From Hymenobacter negativus (GTDB lineage Bacteria; Bacteroidota; Bacteroidia; Cytophagales; Hymenobacteraceae): 64,000 nt of DNA. Under the pieces are notes generated by a model. It saw only the letters and a program-made list of their open reading frames with translations, was not told the origin of the DNA and ran no database searches. Positions 17,511-26,486 of this stretch are shown in pieces. The stretch lies in the NCBI RefSeq assembly GCF_017571495.1, contig NZ_JAGETZ010000010.1, positions 181,984 through 245,983 on the forward strand. The letters are read 5' to 3'. The translations under genes and the position numbers were made by a program. How positions within the stretch are numbered: the stretch's first letter is position 1; each line of letters begins with the position of its first letter.

Positions 17511-18611
17511 TTATTTTGGTAATGGCTGCGGCGTGTACGTCGGGCCCTGGCAGCGGGGGCCCTGCGCCGTCCAGGCCAGCGGGTCGATGCAGAGCTGACG
17601 CTCAGTCATTGCTTTGTTCCAGGCGTGGTAGACGAGGTATTCGGTTTTGCCATCGGGCCCGAGGACGTGGGAATGGTGACCCGGGCCGCGCACGTGGCCC
17701 GATACCGCGTGCAGCACGCGGGCTCCCTTTTCGGCCCCGGCATCGGAATATGGCCCGAGGAGGTTGTCGGCCACGCAGTAGTCGACGCCGTAGCGCTCGG
17801 TCAGGAAGTTGGCGCCACTGTAGAAGCAATAGTATTTGCCGTTGTGCCGCCGCATAAACGGACCTTCCAGCGTGTGCCATTGCGTAAAGGTGCGGTTGTC
17901 GTAGAGCGGCATGGTGCGGTTGGCTTCGAAGAGCGTCCAGGGGTGGCGGGCGCGCATCACGGTGTGGGGCTGGTTAGCCAGCTGGGTCATGCTCGTGAGC
18001 TTGTCCACAGCCAGGCCAGTGCCGGGTAGGTAGCCATTGTCGGTGTCAATAAAATCGCGGGCGTAGAAGAGATACCACTGGCCATCGGTATCGCGGAAGG
18101 GGTGGGCGTCGATAGTAAACTTGCTTTGCGGCACGTCCAGCAGGGCTATTTCGGTGTAAGGGCCCTGCGGGGTCTTGCTGGTGGCCACGTGAAGCCGGTG
18201 GCCCACGGTGGCCGCAATGGCCCCGCCACCCCGCGAGTAGTACATGTAGAACGTGCCTTCGTGCAGCACCACCTCGGGCGCCCAGAACTGTGCGCCCTCG
18301 CTGTCTTTCGGTGGCATGAGGGCCCCACCCGCATCCTTCCAGTCCGCCAGATTGCGCGAGGTGAGCACGCTGAATATCAGGCCATCGGTCGTGCGGTGCT
18401 CACCGGTGGTGCCGAAGGCGTAGTAAACGCCGTCATGTTTGAGCACAAATGGGTCGGGGAAGTTGCGGGCCAGCACCGGGTTGATGTAGGTGCGGGCTCC
18501 AGCTTGCGCCGGGCCGGCCGGCAGCAGCGTGAGCAGGCCACCAGCAGCTAAATAGCGCAGGAAGTTGCGGCGGGAAACGGCGGGGTTGGGCAGCAGCATC
18601 GAGTGATTCAT
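17511..18611 (-). CDS. Exported GH43 glycosidase with Tat-type signal
   Basis: This 366-residue enzyme has an N-terminal twin-arginine motif, SRRNFLRYLAAGG, ending in AQA, then a five-bladed GH43 domain. Visible active-site regions are NFPDPFVLKHDG (catalytic base Asp), WAPEVVLHEG, IDAHPFRD (pKa-modulating Asp) and TLEGPFM (acid Glu). GH43 enzymes act on arabinan, arabinoxylan or xylo-oligosaccharides; the exact linkage is not readable. The ATG at 18611 is used because the signal starts there. It is transcribed away from the GH5-like gene and forms the left end of the utilization locus. Confidence 0.85.
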   Translation of the reverse strand: MNHSMLLPNPAVSRRNFLRYLAAGGLLTLLPAGPAQAGARTYINPVLARNFPDPFVLKHDGVYYAFGTTGEHRTTDGLIFSVLTSRNLADWKDAGGALMPPKDSEGAQFWAPEVVLHEGTFYMYYSRGGGAIAATVGHRLHVATSKTPQGPYTEIALLDVPQSKFTIDAHPFRDTDGQWYLFYARDFIDTDNGYLPGTGLAVDKLTSMTQLANQPHTVMRARHPWTLFEANRTMPLYDNRTFTQWHTLEGPFMRRHNGKYYCFYSGANFLTERYGVDYCVADNLLGPYSDAGAEKGARVLHAVSGHVRGPGHHSHVLGPDGKTEYLVYHAWNKAMTERQLCIDPLAWTAQGPRCQGPTYTPQPLPK

Positions 18612-18957
18612 GGGCAAGAGATGGGTGGGATTGAGGGAGATGTCTTGACTGTCATACGCATTGTGCTTGCGGGTAACCCCACCGTCAGGGGAGTGTGGCG
18701 AGCTGCTCTGTGGACGCTGCGGCCCCGCGCTTGAAGGCAGCTTTCGTAACACACGAACTCATGAAGTTCACGATACAGCCATTCGTGCAGAACTGGTATC
18801 TCCGCTCCGCGGCAGAGATTGAGGCGGCCTGCGAGCGGGATAAATATCATCCCAATACTTTTATCAGCAAGTGCTTACAGCCTACCTTCCAGCTCCTTTC
18901 CCACCCGAATTAGCTGGCTGAAGCTCGGTCAAGCTCGTTCATTACGCTGCCTTCGCC
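18612..18957. other. Intergenic region between divergent GH43 and GH5-like genes
   Basis: The 346 bases must hold the divergent promoters of two glycosidase genes. Short open frames cross it on both strands, but none shows a recognizable domain. No clear operator was found. Confidence 0.35.
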
Positions 18958-20043
18958 ATGGCTATCAAACACCTACTACTTGGGGCGCTGTTGCTGTTGT
19001 CCCCGCTGGCCCACGGGCAAAAAACCAAGACCAAAACCCAGACGCAACCAGCGGGGCAGGTGTGGTCCATTGAAAAGGCCAATGCTTGGTACCGGGCTCA
19101 CCCCTGGATGAGCGGGGCCAACTTTATTCCCAGCACAGCCATCAACCAGCTGGAAATGTGGCAGGCCGCCACGTTCGACCCGCAAACCATCGACCAGGAG
19201 CTAAGCTGGGCCGAGGGCATCGGCTTCAACACCATGCGGGTGTTTCTTCACAGCATGGCCTGGCAGCAGGACCCGGCTGGCTTCGTGCAACGGGTAGACA
19301 ACTACCTGAGCATCGCCGACAAGCACCACATCCAGACCATCTTCGTGTTCTTCGACGACTGCTGGAACAAGGGGCCCCAGCCCGGCACGCAGCCCGCACC
19401 AAAAACCGGCATTCACAACTCCGGCTGGGTGCAGGACCCCGGCGACCCGGCCTCGCGCGACTCGGCCACCTTCGTAGCGCTTAAGCCTTATGTGCAGGCG
19501 GTGCTTACGCGGTTTGGGCACGACAAGCGCATCTTGCTCTGGGACTTGTACAACGAACCGGGCAATAGTGAGAAGCGCCTGACTTCCCTACCGCTGCTGC
19601 GCAACGTCTTCGCCTGGGCCCGCGCCGTGAACCCCGAGCAGCCGTTGAGCGTGGGCCTTTGGGCCTGGGACCTGGGGTCCCTGAACACCTACCAAGCCCT
19701 GCATTCTGACATCATCACCTATCACTGCTACGACGAAGTGGCCACGCACCTGCGCCTCATTCAGCTGCTCCGCACGCACGGCCGGCCCCTGCTCTGCACC
19801 GAGTACATGGCCCGCCCGCGCAACAGCCGCTTTGTTAACACCATGCCGCTGCTGAAACAGGAAAATGTGGGTGCCATCAACTGGGGCCTGGTCGAGGGCA
19901 AGACCAATACCAAGTACGCCTGGGAAACTCCGCTGGCCGATGGCAGCGAGCCCAACGAGTGGTTCCACGAGGTGTTCCGCCGTGATGGCAGCCCTTACCG
20001 CCGCGATGAAACGGAGCTGATTAAAAAGCTGAGTGGCCGCTAA
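18958..20043 (+). CDS. Secreted GH5-like cellulase-superfamily glycosidase
   Basis: This 361-residue enzyme has a clear signal peptide (KHLLLGALLLLSPLAHG) followed by a lysine/threonine-rich linker and a TIM barrel. Clan GH-A catalytic residues are Glu200 in LLWDLYNEPG (acid/base) and Glu282 in LLCTEYMAR (nucleophile). Family GH5 or a near relative fits; database names for similar proteins include 1,4-beta-xylanase. It sits beside three GH43 genes and a SusC/SusD pair, so hemicellulose or arabinan is a likely target. Confidence 0.8.
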   Translation: MAIKHLLLGALLLLSPLAHGQKTKTKTQTQPAGQVWSIEKANAWYRAHPWMSGANFIPSTAINQLEMWQAATFDPQTIDQELSWAEGIGFNTMRVFLHSMAWQQDPAGFVQRVDNYLSIADKHHIQTIFVFFDDCWNKGPQPGTQPAPKTGIHNSGWVQDPGDPASRDSATFVALKPYVQAVLTRFGHDKRILLWDLYNEPGNSEKRLTSLPLLRNVFAWARAVNPEQPLSVGLWAWDLGSLNTYQALHSDIITYHCYDEVATHLRLIQLLRTHGRPLLCTEYMARPRNSRFVNTMPLLKQENVGAINWGLVEGKTNTKYAWETPLADGSEPNEWFHEVFRRDGSPYRRDETELIKKLSGR

Positions 20044-20542
20044 AGCAGGCATCATTGCTACGACAATCCAGCCATTGAGCTGTCAAGCAAAGCACCTAAG
20101 CATGATGTCCTCAGTTAACAGGAAAAAGAGGCCTGGTGGTAGTGCCATGCCCTGCAAACGATTGCTGAATTTCAGAGCAAAATCGGGGTAATCAATGGTG
20201 AATAGAAAAATTTGTTGATTTTCTTTCAAAAACCATTGCCCCGTTATTTTACTAATTACGCTAATAGAAGGCGGTTCTGAAGCCGGGGCTGACGCATAAG
20301 CTTGCTGATGATGTTATCAGCCTCGCATTATTTGTCAAGCATTTATGGTTTTATGCTATATAGAATCTATTGCTGAGCTAGTTGATATTTGGCTTATTGA
20401 CAGATTCTGAAATTAACTCGAATCAAGTATCCTTAATAATGACAAAATAGCAACCTCAACCATAAAGCGACGCATTACCACAAACGTTTGCGAGAGATAA
20501 AATGGCGGTTAGTTTTACTAAAAACCATTCCCACTCTCTTCC
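20044..20542. other. AT-rich leader region upstream of susC
   Basis: The 499 bases are clearly more AT-rich than the surrounding genes, as expected for a strongly regulated Bacteroidota promoter region. No gene is visible. The stretch contains the palindrome at 20481-20490 described separately. Confidence 0.5.
20478..20493. promoter_or_regulatory. Candidate LacI-family operator upstream of susC
   Basis: The perfect palindrome CAAACGTTTG (20481-20490) lies 53 bases before the susC start. In context it resembles the PurR/LacI-type operator core GCAAACGTTTGC, with the right flank matching (TTTGCG). It overlaps a one-mismatch version of the TAnnTTTG -7 element (20483-20490), so binding would block transcription. 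No LacI-type gene lies in this window. Confidence 0.5.
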
Positions 20543-23500
20543 ATGAAAAACAACTTACTAAGGGGAGCTGCGCTGGGGGTCATGCTGCCAGCGCTGCTCG
20601 GCTTCTCGCCAGAGCAATTGATGGCTAGCCCGGCCCCGACCCTGCTGCCCACCGCTGGCGCCCACCCAGCAGCCCCAATAACCGGCCGCGTGCTCGATGA
20701 AAAAGGAGAAGGCCTACCCGGCGTGACAGTCCTCGTTAAGGGCACCGGCAACGGCACTTCCACCAACACCGCCGGGGAGTTTACGCTGGATGTACCGACG
20801 GGCGCCACGCTGGTGTTCTCATCGGTGGGCTACGTGGCACAGGAGGTGGCTTTCACCGGCGGCCCCGTGACCGTGACGTTGCGCCAGGACGTGCAGCAGC
20901 TCGGCGAGGCGGTGGTGGTGGGCTACCTCACCCAAAACAGACAGGATGTGACCGGCTCAGTGGCGACGGTGAGCGCCCAGGACGTGCGCCGGGCGCCGGT
21001 GGCCAGCGTGGGCGAGGCCATTCAGGGGCGCCTGCCGGGCGTGCAGGTGACCAACTCCGGGCAGCCGGGCCAGGCGCCCAATATCAACATTCGGGGGCTG
21101 GGCACCATTGCCAGCGGCAGCGGCCCGCTCTACGTCATCGACGGGCTGTGGGTGCAGAACCAGGGGGGCCAGCGCGACTTCAATCCGGCCGACGTGGAGT
21201 CGGTGCAGGTGCTGAAGGATGCCGCCTCGCTGGCGCCCTACGGCGCATCGGGAGCCAACGGCGTTATTATCATTACGACGAAGAAAGGGAAGGCGGGCAC
21301 CACGGCCATCAACTTCAGCGCCAATGGCGGGGTGCAAAACCTGGTCCGGCGCCTCGATTTGATGAATGCGGCGCAGTGGGCGGCCGTTAACAATCAGGCG
21401 TACGACAATGCCGGCATTGCGCGGCAGCCCTACGCCGCCAACCTCCCGGCCGGCATCGATACCGATTGGCAGAAGGAATTCTTCAAGCAAGGCTCGATTC
21501 AGGACTATAACCTGGGCTTTTCGGGCGGTGGGCCTAACTCGACATTCAACGTATCGGGCGGCTATTTCAACCAGAAGGGCACGGTGCAGGGTCCCACGTT
21601 TGAGCGCTACAGCTTCCGGGTGAACACGAGCTTCAACCGCGGGCGCTTCCGCTTCGGCGAAAATGCCATGCTCTCGCGCACCAACCAAAACCGGCTGAAC
21701 GTCATTCCCAGCTACGGCTCGCCCTTCTACAACGTGGTGCAGATGCTGCCCGTGAACCCCGTATACGACCCCACGGTGCCGGGCGGCTTTGGCATCGGCA
21801 ATGGCAACGCCAGCACCTTCGGGCTGAACCCCATCGCGTCGCAGGACCTGCTGAATGATACAGGCACTTCGAACCGCTTGCAAGGCAACGTGTATGGCGA
21901 GGTGTCGATTTTCGACTTCCTACGCTACCGCCTCAACCTGGCCACCGAATTCCACGCCTTCCACGACCAGCAGCGCCGGAAATACGGCATCTGGCGCCAG
22001 AACGACATCACCCAACTGTCCAACTTTGGCGAAGACCAGGGCAACGAGCTGTTCGGCATGGCCGAAAACACCCTCACCTTCGACAAGAGCTTTGGCAACC
22101 ACAACGTGACCGTGGTGGGCGGCTACAGCCAGCAGCGCTTCCGCCAGGAGTTTACGCGGGCCGTGAACTTTGGCTACGGCACCGGGCCCACCTACTACTG
22201 GGCGCTGGATGCCGGCAGCCAGACGCCGCAGGCCATCGGCTCGTCATACGAGTGGGCCAAGCAGTCATTTTTTGCGCAGGCCACCTACGACTACAACCAG
22301 CGCTACCTACTTACGGCCGCTTTCCGCCGTGATGGTTCCTCCCGCTTCGAGCCGGCCCACCGCTGGGGTAATTTCGGGGCAGCTTCGGTGGGCTGGCGGA
22401 TATCGAAGGAAGCTTTCTTTGAGGGCATCACCAGCGTTTCCAATCTCAAGCTGCGGGCTTCGTACGGCCGCCTGGGCAACGACTTACTAGCGGGCGCTTA
22501 CGGGGGTTCCTACCTAACACAGGGCTTCATCAACACCAACTCCAACTACGTGCTGGGTGGGGGCGTTCAGAACGGCGCCATTCAGACGGCTTATGCCAGC
22601 ACGGGCATTCAATGGGAAGACCGCCGCACAACCAACGTGGGCTTCGACGCTGGCTTTATATCGGACCGCCTGACGCTGTCGGCCGACTACTACGTGTCGC
22701 AGACCTATCATGCCCTCGTTAATCCCAATCTGCCCCTCACCTTCGGCAACGCCGGTGGTAACCCGTTTCGCAACCTGGGCAAGCTGGAAAACAAAGGTTT
22801 TGAGTTCCTGCTGGGCTACAACGACGACCGCCATCCCTTCCGCTACGGCGCCACGGCCAACCTCACCACCATCAAAAACACGGTGCTGGACCTGGGCACC
22901 GCTGGCGGCGAAAGCAGCGGCGCGGCCAACTTCTTTAACGGCGGCCCGCGCGATATTACCCGCACCGAAGTGGGCTACGAGGTGGGCTCGTTCTACCTCT
23001 ACCAATTCGACGGCATTTACCAGACCGGCGATGCCAACATTCCGGCCGGCCTGGCCCCGGGCGACGTGCGCTATAAGGACCTGGACAACAACGGCATCAT
23101 CAATGACAAGGACCGGGCCCACGTGGGACGGGTGTTCCCCAAGCTGCAATATGGCCTGAACCTGAACCTGGGCTACAGCGGCTTCGACCTGACGGCCTTC
23201 TTCCAGGGCGTGCAGGGCAACGATGTAATGAACCTCTCGAAGTTCTTAACCGATAACACCGCCGACAACAGCAACTACCGCGCGGACTTCAGCCCCTGGA
23301 CGCCCAATAATCCCTCCACAACCACGCCGCGGGCCATTAAATCGGGCGGCCCGCAGAATGGCGACGCGGCCGGCAACAACGCCCGCTTCAACTCGACGCG
23401 CTGGCTGGAAAGCGGCTCGTACCTGCGCCTGAAAAACCTACAACTGGGCTATACCGTGCCCAAAACTGCCCTCGAAGCCACCAAGTACCTGGCTTCGCTG

Positions 23501-23677
23501 CGCATTGTGGCCACCGCCCAAAACCTGTTTACGGTGACCGACTACAGCGGCTACGACCCCGAAACCGTAGGCAGCGGCGCCTTCAACACCTTGGGTAATA
23601 ACCTGGCTCGTGGCGTCGATGAGGGCTCCTACCCCAACCTGCGCTCGTTCACGCTGGGCATTCAGGCGGGCTTCTAG
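20543..23677 (+). CDS. SusC/RagA-family TonB-linked outer-membrane transporter (polysaccharide locus)
   Basis: This 1044-residue protein has a signal peptide (about 1-28), a carboxypeptidase-regulatory-like domain (about 45-125, ITGRVLDEKGEGLPGV), a TonB plug beginning with RQDVTGSVATVSAQDV and containing INIRGLGTI, LYVIDG and DAASLAPYGASGANGVIIITTKKG, and a beta-barrel ending NLRSFTLGIQAGF with a terminal Phe. It imports oligosaccharides across the outer membrane using TonB energy, together with the SusD lipoprotein encoded 33 bases downstream. Confidence 0.95.
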   Translation: MKNNLLRGAALGVMLPALLGFSPEQLMASPAPTLLPTAGAHPAAPITGRVLDEKGEGLPGVTVLVKGTGNGTSTNTAGEFTLDVPTGATLVFSSVGYVAQEVAFTGGPVTVTLRQDVQQLGEAVVVGYLTQNRQDVTGSVATVSAQDVRRAPVASVGEAIQGRLPGVQVTNSGQPGQAPNINIRGLGTIASGSGPLYVIDGLWVQNQGGQRDFNPADVESVQVLKDAASLAPYGASGANGVIIITTKKGKAGTTAINFSANGGVQNLVRRLDLMNAAQWAAVNNQAYDNAGIARQPYAANLPAGIDTDWQKEFFKQGSIQDYNLGFSGGGPNSTFNVSGGYFNQKGTVQGPTFERYSFRVNTSFNRGRFRFGENAMLSRTNQNRLNVIPSYGSPFYNVVQMLPVNPVYDPTVPGGFGIGNGNASTFGLNPIASQDLLNDTGTSNRLQGNVYGEVSIFDFLRYRLNLATEFHAFHDQQRRKYGIWRQNDITQLSNFGEDQGNELFGMAENTLTFDKSFGNHNVTVVGGYSQQRFRQEFTRAVNFGYGTGPTYYWALDAGSQTPQAIGSSYEWAKQSFFAQATYDYNQRYLLTAAFRRDGSSRFEPAHRWGNFGAASVGWRISKEAFFEGITSVSNLKLRASYGRLGNDLLAGAYGGSYLTQGFINTNSNYVLGGGVQNGAIQTAYASTGIQWEDRRTTNVGFDAGFISDRLTLSADYYVSQTYHALVNPNLPLTFGNAGGNPFRNLGKLENKGFEFLLGYNDDRHPFRYGATANLTTIKNTVLDLGTAGGESSGAANFFNGGPRDITRTEVGYEVGSFYLYQFDGIYQTGDANIPAGLAPGDVRYKDLDNNGIINDKDRAHVGRVFPKLQYGLNLNLGYSGFDLTAFFQGVQGNDVMNLSKFLTDNTADNSNYRADFSPWTPNNPSTTTPRAIKSGGPQNGDAAGNNARFNSTRWLESGSYLRLKNLQLGYTVPKTALEATKYLASLRIVATAQNLFTVTDYSGYDPETVGSGAFNTLGNNLARGVDEGSYPNLRSFTLGIQAGF

Positions 23678-23710
23678 GCCCTTTCCTTCCAACTTTAATT
23701 CGCTTTTGCT

Positions 23711-25333
23711 ATGAAAGTTACGTTTCTGACAAGGTTGGGGCTGGCCGGCGCATTGCTGCTGGGCGCTACCGCCTGCGAGAAAGACCTGCTCGACCAAACC
23801 AACCCCAACCTGCCCACCACGGAATCGGCGTGGAAAACCAGCGACGATGCGGTGAGGGCTTCCACCGCCTGCTACGCTGGTCTGCAAGGGCTGGGCATGT
23901 ACCGGCGCTGGCTCAACTTTGCCTTCGACCTGCGCGACGACATCGGCTTCAGCCAAAGCCCCTGGGGCGAACTGGCCGACTTCACGCACTTCATCCAGGT
24001 TAACTACGACTTCGAGGTATCGAACAACATCTGGCGCGACCATTACCGCACCATTTTCCGCTGCAACCAGGTTCTAGACAAAGTGCCCGGCATTCAGGGC
24101 ATGGATGCCACGCTGCAAAAGCGGGTGCTGGCCGAAGCCCGCTTCCTGCGCGCTCTGTGCTACTACAACCTCGCCTCGCTCTACGGCAACGTACCGCTGG
24201 TGCTCGCCACGGCCACTGACCTCAACGTGGTGCCGCCCCAGGGCACCGAAGCCCAGGTGTGGGCCCAGGTCATCAGCGACCTGCAGGCAGCCCAGCCCGA
24301 CCTGCCGGCGCGCTACACCGGCGCCGATGTGGGCCGGGCCACCCAAGGCGCGGCCATTGCGCTGCTGGGCAAAGCCTACATGCAAAACCACCGCTGGGCC
24401 GATGCCCAGGCCCAGTTTGCCAAAATCATTGATGCCCCAACCTACGGCTATGGCCTGACCGCAGCTTACACCGACAACTTCCGCCACACGACGGAAAACA
24501 ACCAGGAGTCGATTTTCGAGGTGCAGTTTTCGGATATGAACAAGGGCGGCAATGATTCAGGTAACGGCCCCGATGCCACGTCGTCGCAGGGCGGGCAGCG
24601 CTCGCAGTTCTGGGGCATCCCCGGCACTGCGGAAATACCGGGCCAGCCCGGCACGGGCTTCCCGGGGGCGGGCTTTGGCGACGGCGAAGTGCGGCCCTGG
24701 GTGGTGCGCGAGTTCTTGCAGGAACCCACCGCCGCTGGTCAGCGCGACCCGCGCTTAGCGGCCACTGTGTTCTACAACCGCCGCGACCAGACTCAATTCC
24801 CTACCTCCCAGCCCATCGATGCCGACACTGCGGTGTACGGCGTGGGATTCGTGACCCGCTACCGCCGCGACTCACGCAACCTGGGGCGGGTTTACTGGCG
24901 CAAGTACCAGACCGACTACTACCGCACCTTCGAGGACTTCGACTCGCCCATCAACCAGCGCGTGATTCGCTACGCCGACATCCTGCTGCTGCAAGCCGAA
25001 GCACTGAATGAGCAAAACCAGACCGCCACGGCCGTGCCACTCATCAACCGGGTGCGCCAGCGGGCGGGCCTAGCGCCGCTGAGCACTTCGGGCTTCACGC
25101 GGACCACGCTGCATACCCAGCTTATGCACGAGCGCGCCACCGAGCTGGCCGGCGAGGGTGTACGCTGGTTTGACCTGCAGCGTTGGGGACTGCTCGAGAA
25201 CCAAACCGACGTGAACATGCTCAAAGCCCACGACCCAGACTTCAACAATTTTGTAGTGGGCAAATCCCGCCTGCTACCCCTACTCCAGACCGAAGTTGAT
25301 TTGAACAAGCTTCAGCAAAACCCTAGCTACTAG
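23711..25333 (+). CDS. SusD/RagB-family outer-membrane lipoprotein
   Basis: This 540-residue lipoprotein has a signal ending LLLGATAC, so lipidation is at Cys22. SusD hallmarks follow: an N-terminal NPNLPTTESAW segment, tetratricopeptide-like helices (RVLAEARFLRALCYYNLASLYG), and C-terminal RYADILLLQAEALNE and ERATELAGEGVRWFDLQRWG. It caps the SusC barrel and binds glycans at the cell surface. It is coupled to susC, and a hairpin follows its stop. Confidence 0.95.
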   Translation: MKVTFLTRLGLAGALLLGATACEKDLLDQTNPNLPTTESAWKTSDDAVRASTACYAGLQGLGMYRRWLNFAFDLRDDIGFSQSPWGELADFTHFIQVNYDFEVSNNIWRDHYRTIFRCNQVLDKVPGIQGMDATLQKRVLAEARFLRALCYYNLASLYGNVPLVLATATDLNVVPPQGTEAQVWAQVISDLQAAQPDLPARYTGADVGRATQGAAIALLGKAYMQNHRWADAQAQFAKIIDAPTYGYGLTAAYTDNFRHTTENNQESIFEVQFSDMNKGGNDSGNGPDATSSQGGQRSQFWGIPGTAEIPGQPGTGFPGAGFGDGEVRPWVVREFLQEPTAAGQRDPRLAATVFYNRRDQTQFPTSQPIDADTAVYGVGFVTRYRRDSRNLGRVYWRKYQTDYYRTFEDFDSPINQRVIRYADILLLQAEALNEQNQTATAVPLINRVRQRAGLAPLSTSGFTRTTLHTQLMHERATELAGEGVRWFDLQRWGLLENQTDVNMLKAHDPDFNNFVVGKSRLLPLLQTEVDLNKLQQNPSY

Positions 25334-25342
25334 CCGCAAAAT

Positions 25343-25380
25343 ACTCCCCTGGCGCCTTTCTGCTTAGGAGCCAGGGGAGT
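25343..25380 (+). terminator. Hairpin between susD and the downstream GH43 gene
   Basis: Perfect 11-base arms (25343-25353 and 25370-25380; core CTCCCCTGGC) surround a 16-base loop, with a short T-rich tail. It begins 10 bases after the susD stop. It may lower read-through into the GH43 genes so that transport proteins are made in excess over enzymes. Confidence 0.65.
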
Positions 25381-25412
25381 TCCTTATTAAGCGGCCCCTA
25401 AATCCCCCACTC

Positions 25413-26474
25413 ATGCTATTATCTCGCAGCTCTTTGCTGATTTTCTGGCTCCTGCTCAGCGCCGCCGGCTGTAAAAAAGCCGCCGAGCCAGCCGTAAATC
25501 CGCCGGTGACGCCGCCCACCACGGCCATTACCTTCACCAACCCGCTGCTGTCTTCCGGGCCCGACCCGTGGGTGACTCAGAAGGATGGCATTTACTATTA
25601 CATGCACACCACGGGCCGCAACCTGACCTTGTGGAAAACGGCCAGGATGAGTGAGCTAGGCTCGGCCGTGAGCAAGGTTATCTGGACGCCGCCGGCCACT
25701 GGCCCTAACTCGCGCGACATTTGGGCGCCGGAACTCCACTTCCTGGATGGCAAGTGGTATGTGTACTACACGGCCGGTCCCGGCAATTGCTGCGGCGGCC
25801 AGCGCCTGTGGGTGCTCGAAAACGCCAATGCCGACCCCACCACCGGCACCTGGACCGACAAAGGCCAGCTCGCTGTGCCCGGCCAGGACTTGTGGGCCAT
25901 CGATGCCACTATTCTGGAGCAAAACGGTGGGCGCTACCTCGTGTGGTCGGGCCAGGAAGTGGGCTCGGAGCAGCAGAACCTATACATCGCCCGCCTCAGT
26001 ACGCCCTCTTCCGTCACTGGTCCGCGGGTACGCCTGAGCCAGCCCCAGCTAGCCTGGGAGCTGAATGGGACGCCCAAAGTGAATGAGGGACCGGAAATCC
26101 TGCAGCACGGCGGCAAAACATTCCTCATCTACTCCGCCAGCCATTGCAGCACCGACGACTATGCGCTGGGCATGCTCACGGCTAGCAGCACCGCCGACCC
26201 CATGGATGCAGCGGCTTGGAGCAAGTCGCCCACGCCGGTATTCGTTAAGAACACGGCTGGCAACGCCTTCGGCCCGGGGCACAACAGCTTTTTCACCTCG
26301 AAAGACGGCCAACAGAGCTGGATACTCTACCATGCCAATCCGCTCACCGGTCAGGGTTGCGGCGACCTGCGCAGCCCCCGCATGCAGCCCTTCACCTACC
26401 GCGCCGACGGTACGCCTGACTTCGGCTCTCCGGTAGCCGTTGGCACGGCTTTGCCCCGGCCGGGTGGCGAATAG
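25413..26474 (+). CDS. GH43-family glycosidase lipoprotein
   Basis: This 353-residue enzyme has a lipoprotein signal (lipobox SAAGC, Cys20), a proline-rich linker and a single GH43 domain. Active-site regions are SSGPDPWVTQKDG (base), DIWAPELHFL, WAIDATIL (pKa Asp) and VNEGPEIL (acid Glu). Lipidation places it in a membrane, probably facing the surface or periplasm. It is the first enzyme gene after susD and is followed by another GH43 gene 12 bases later. Arabinofuranosidase or xylosidase activity is likely, but the linkage is not determined. Confidence 0.85.
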   Translation: MLLSRSSLLIFWLLLSAAGCKKAAEPAVNPPVTPPTTAITFTNPLLSSGPDPWVTQKDGIYYYMHTTGRNLTLWKTARMSELGSAVSKVIWTPPATGPNSRDIWAPELHFLDGKWYVYYTAGPGNCCGGQRLWVLENANADPTTGTWTDKGQLAVPGQDLWAIDATILEQNGGRYLVWSGQEVGSEQQNLYIARLSTPSSVTGPRVRLSQPQLAWELNGTPKVNEGPEILQHGGKTFLIYSASHCSTDDYALGMLTASSTADPMDAAAWSKSPTPVFVKNTAGNAFGPGHNSFFTSKDGQQSWILYHANPLTGQGCGDLRSPRMQPFTYRADGTPDFGSPVAVGTALPRPGGE

Positions 26475-26486
26475 AAAATGTAGCGC

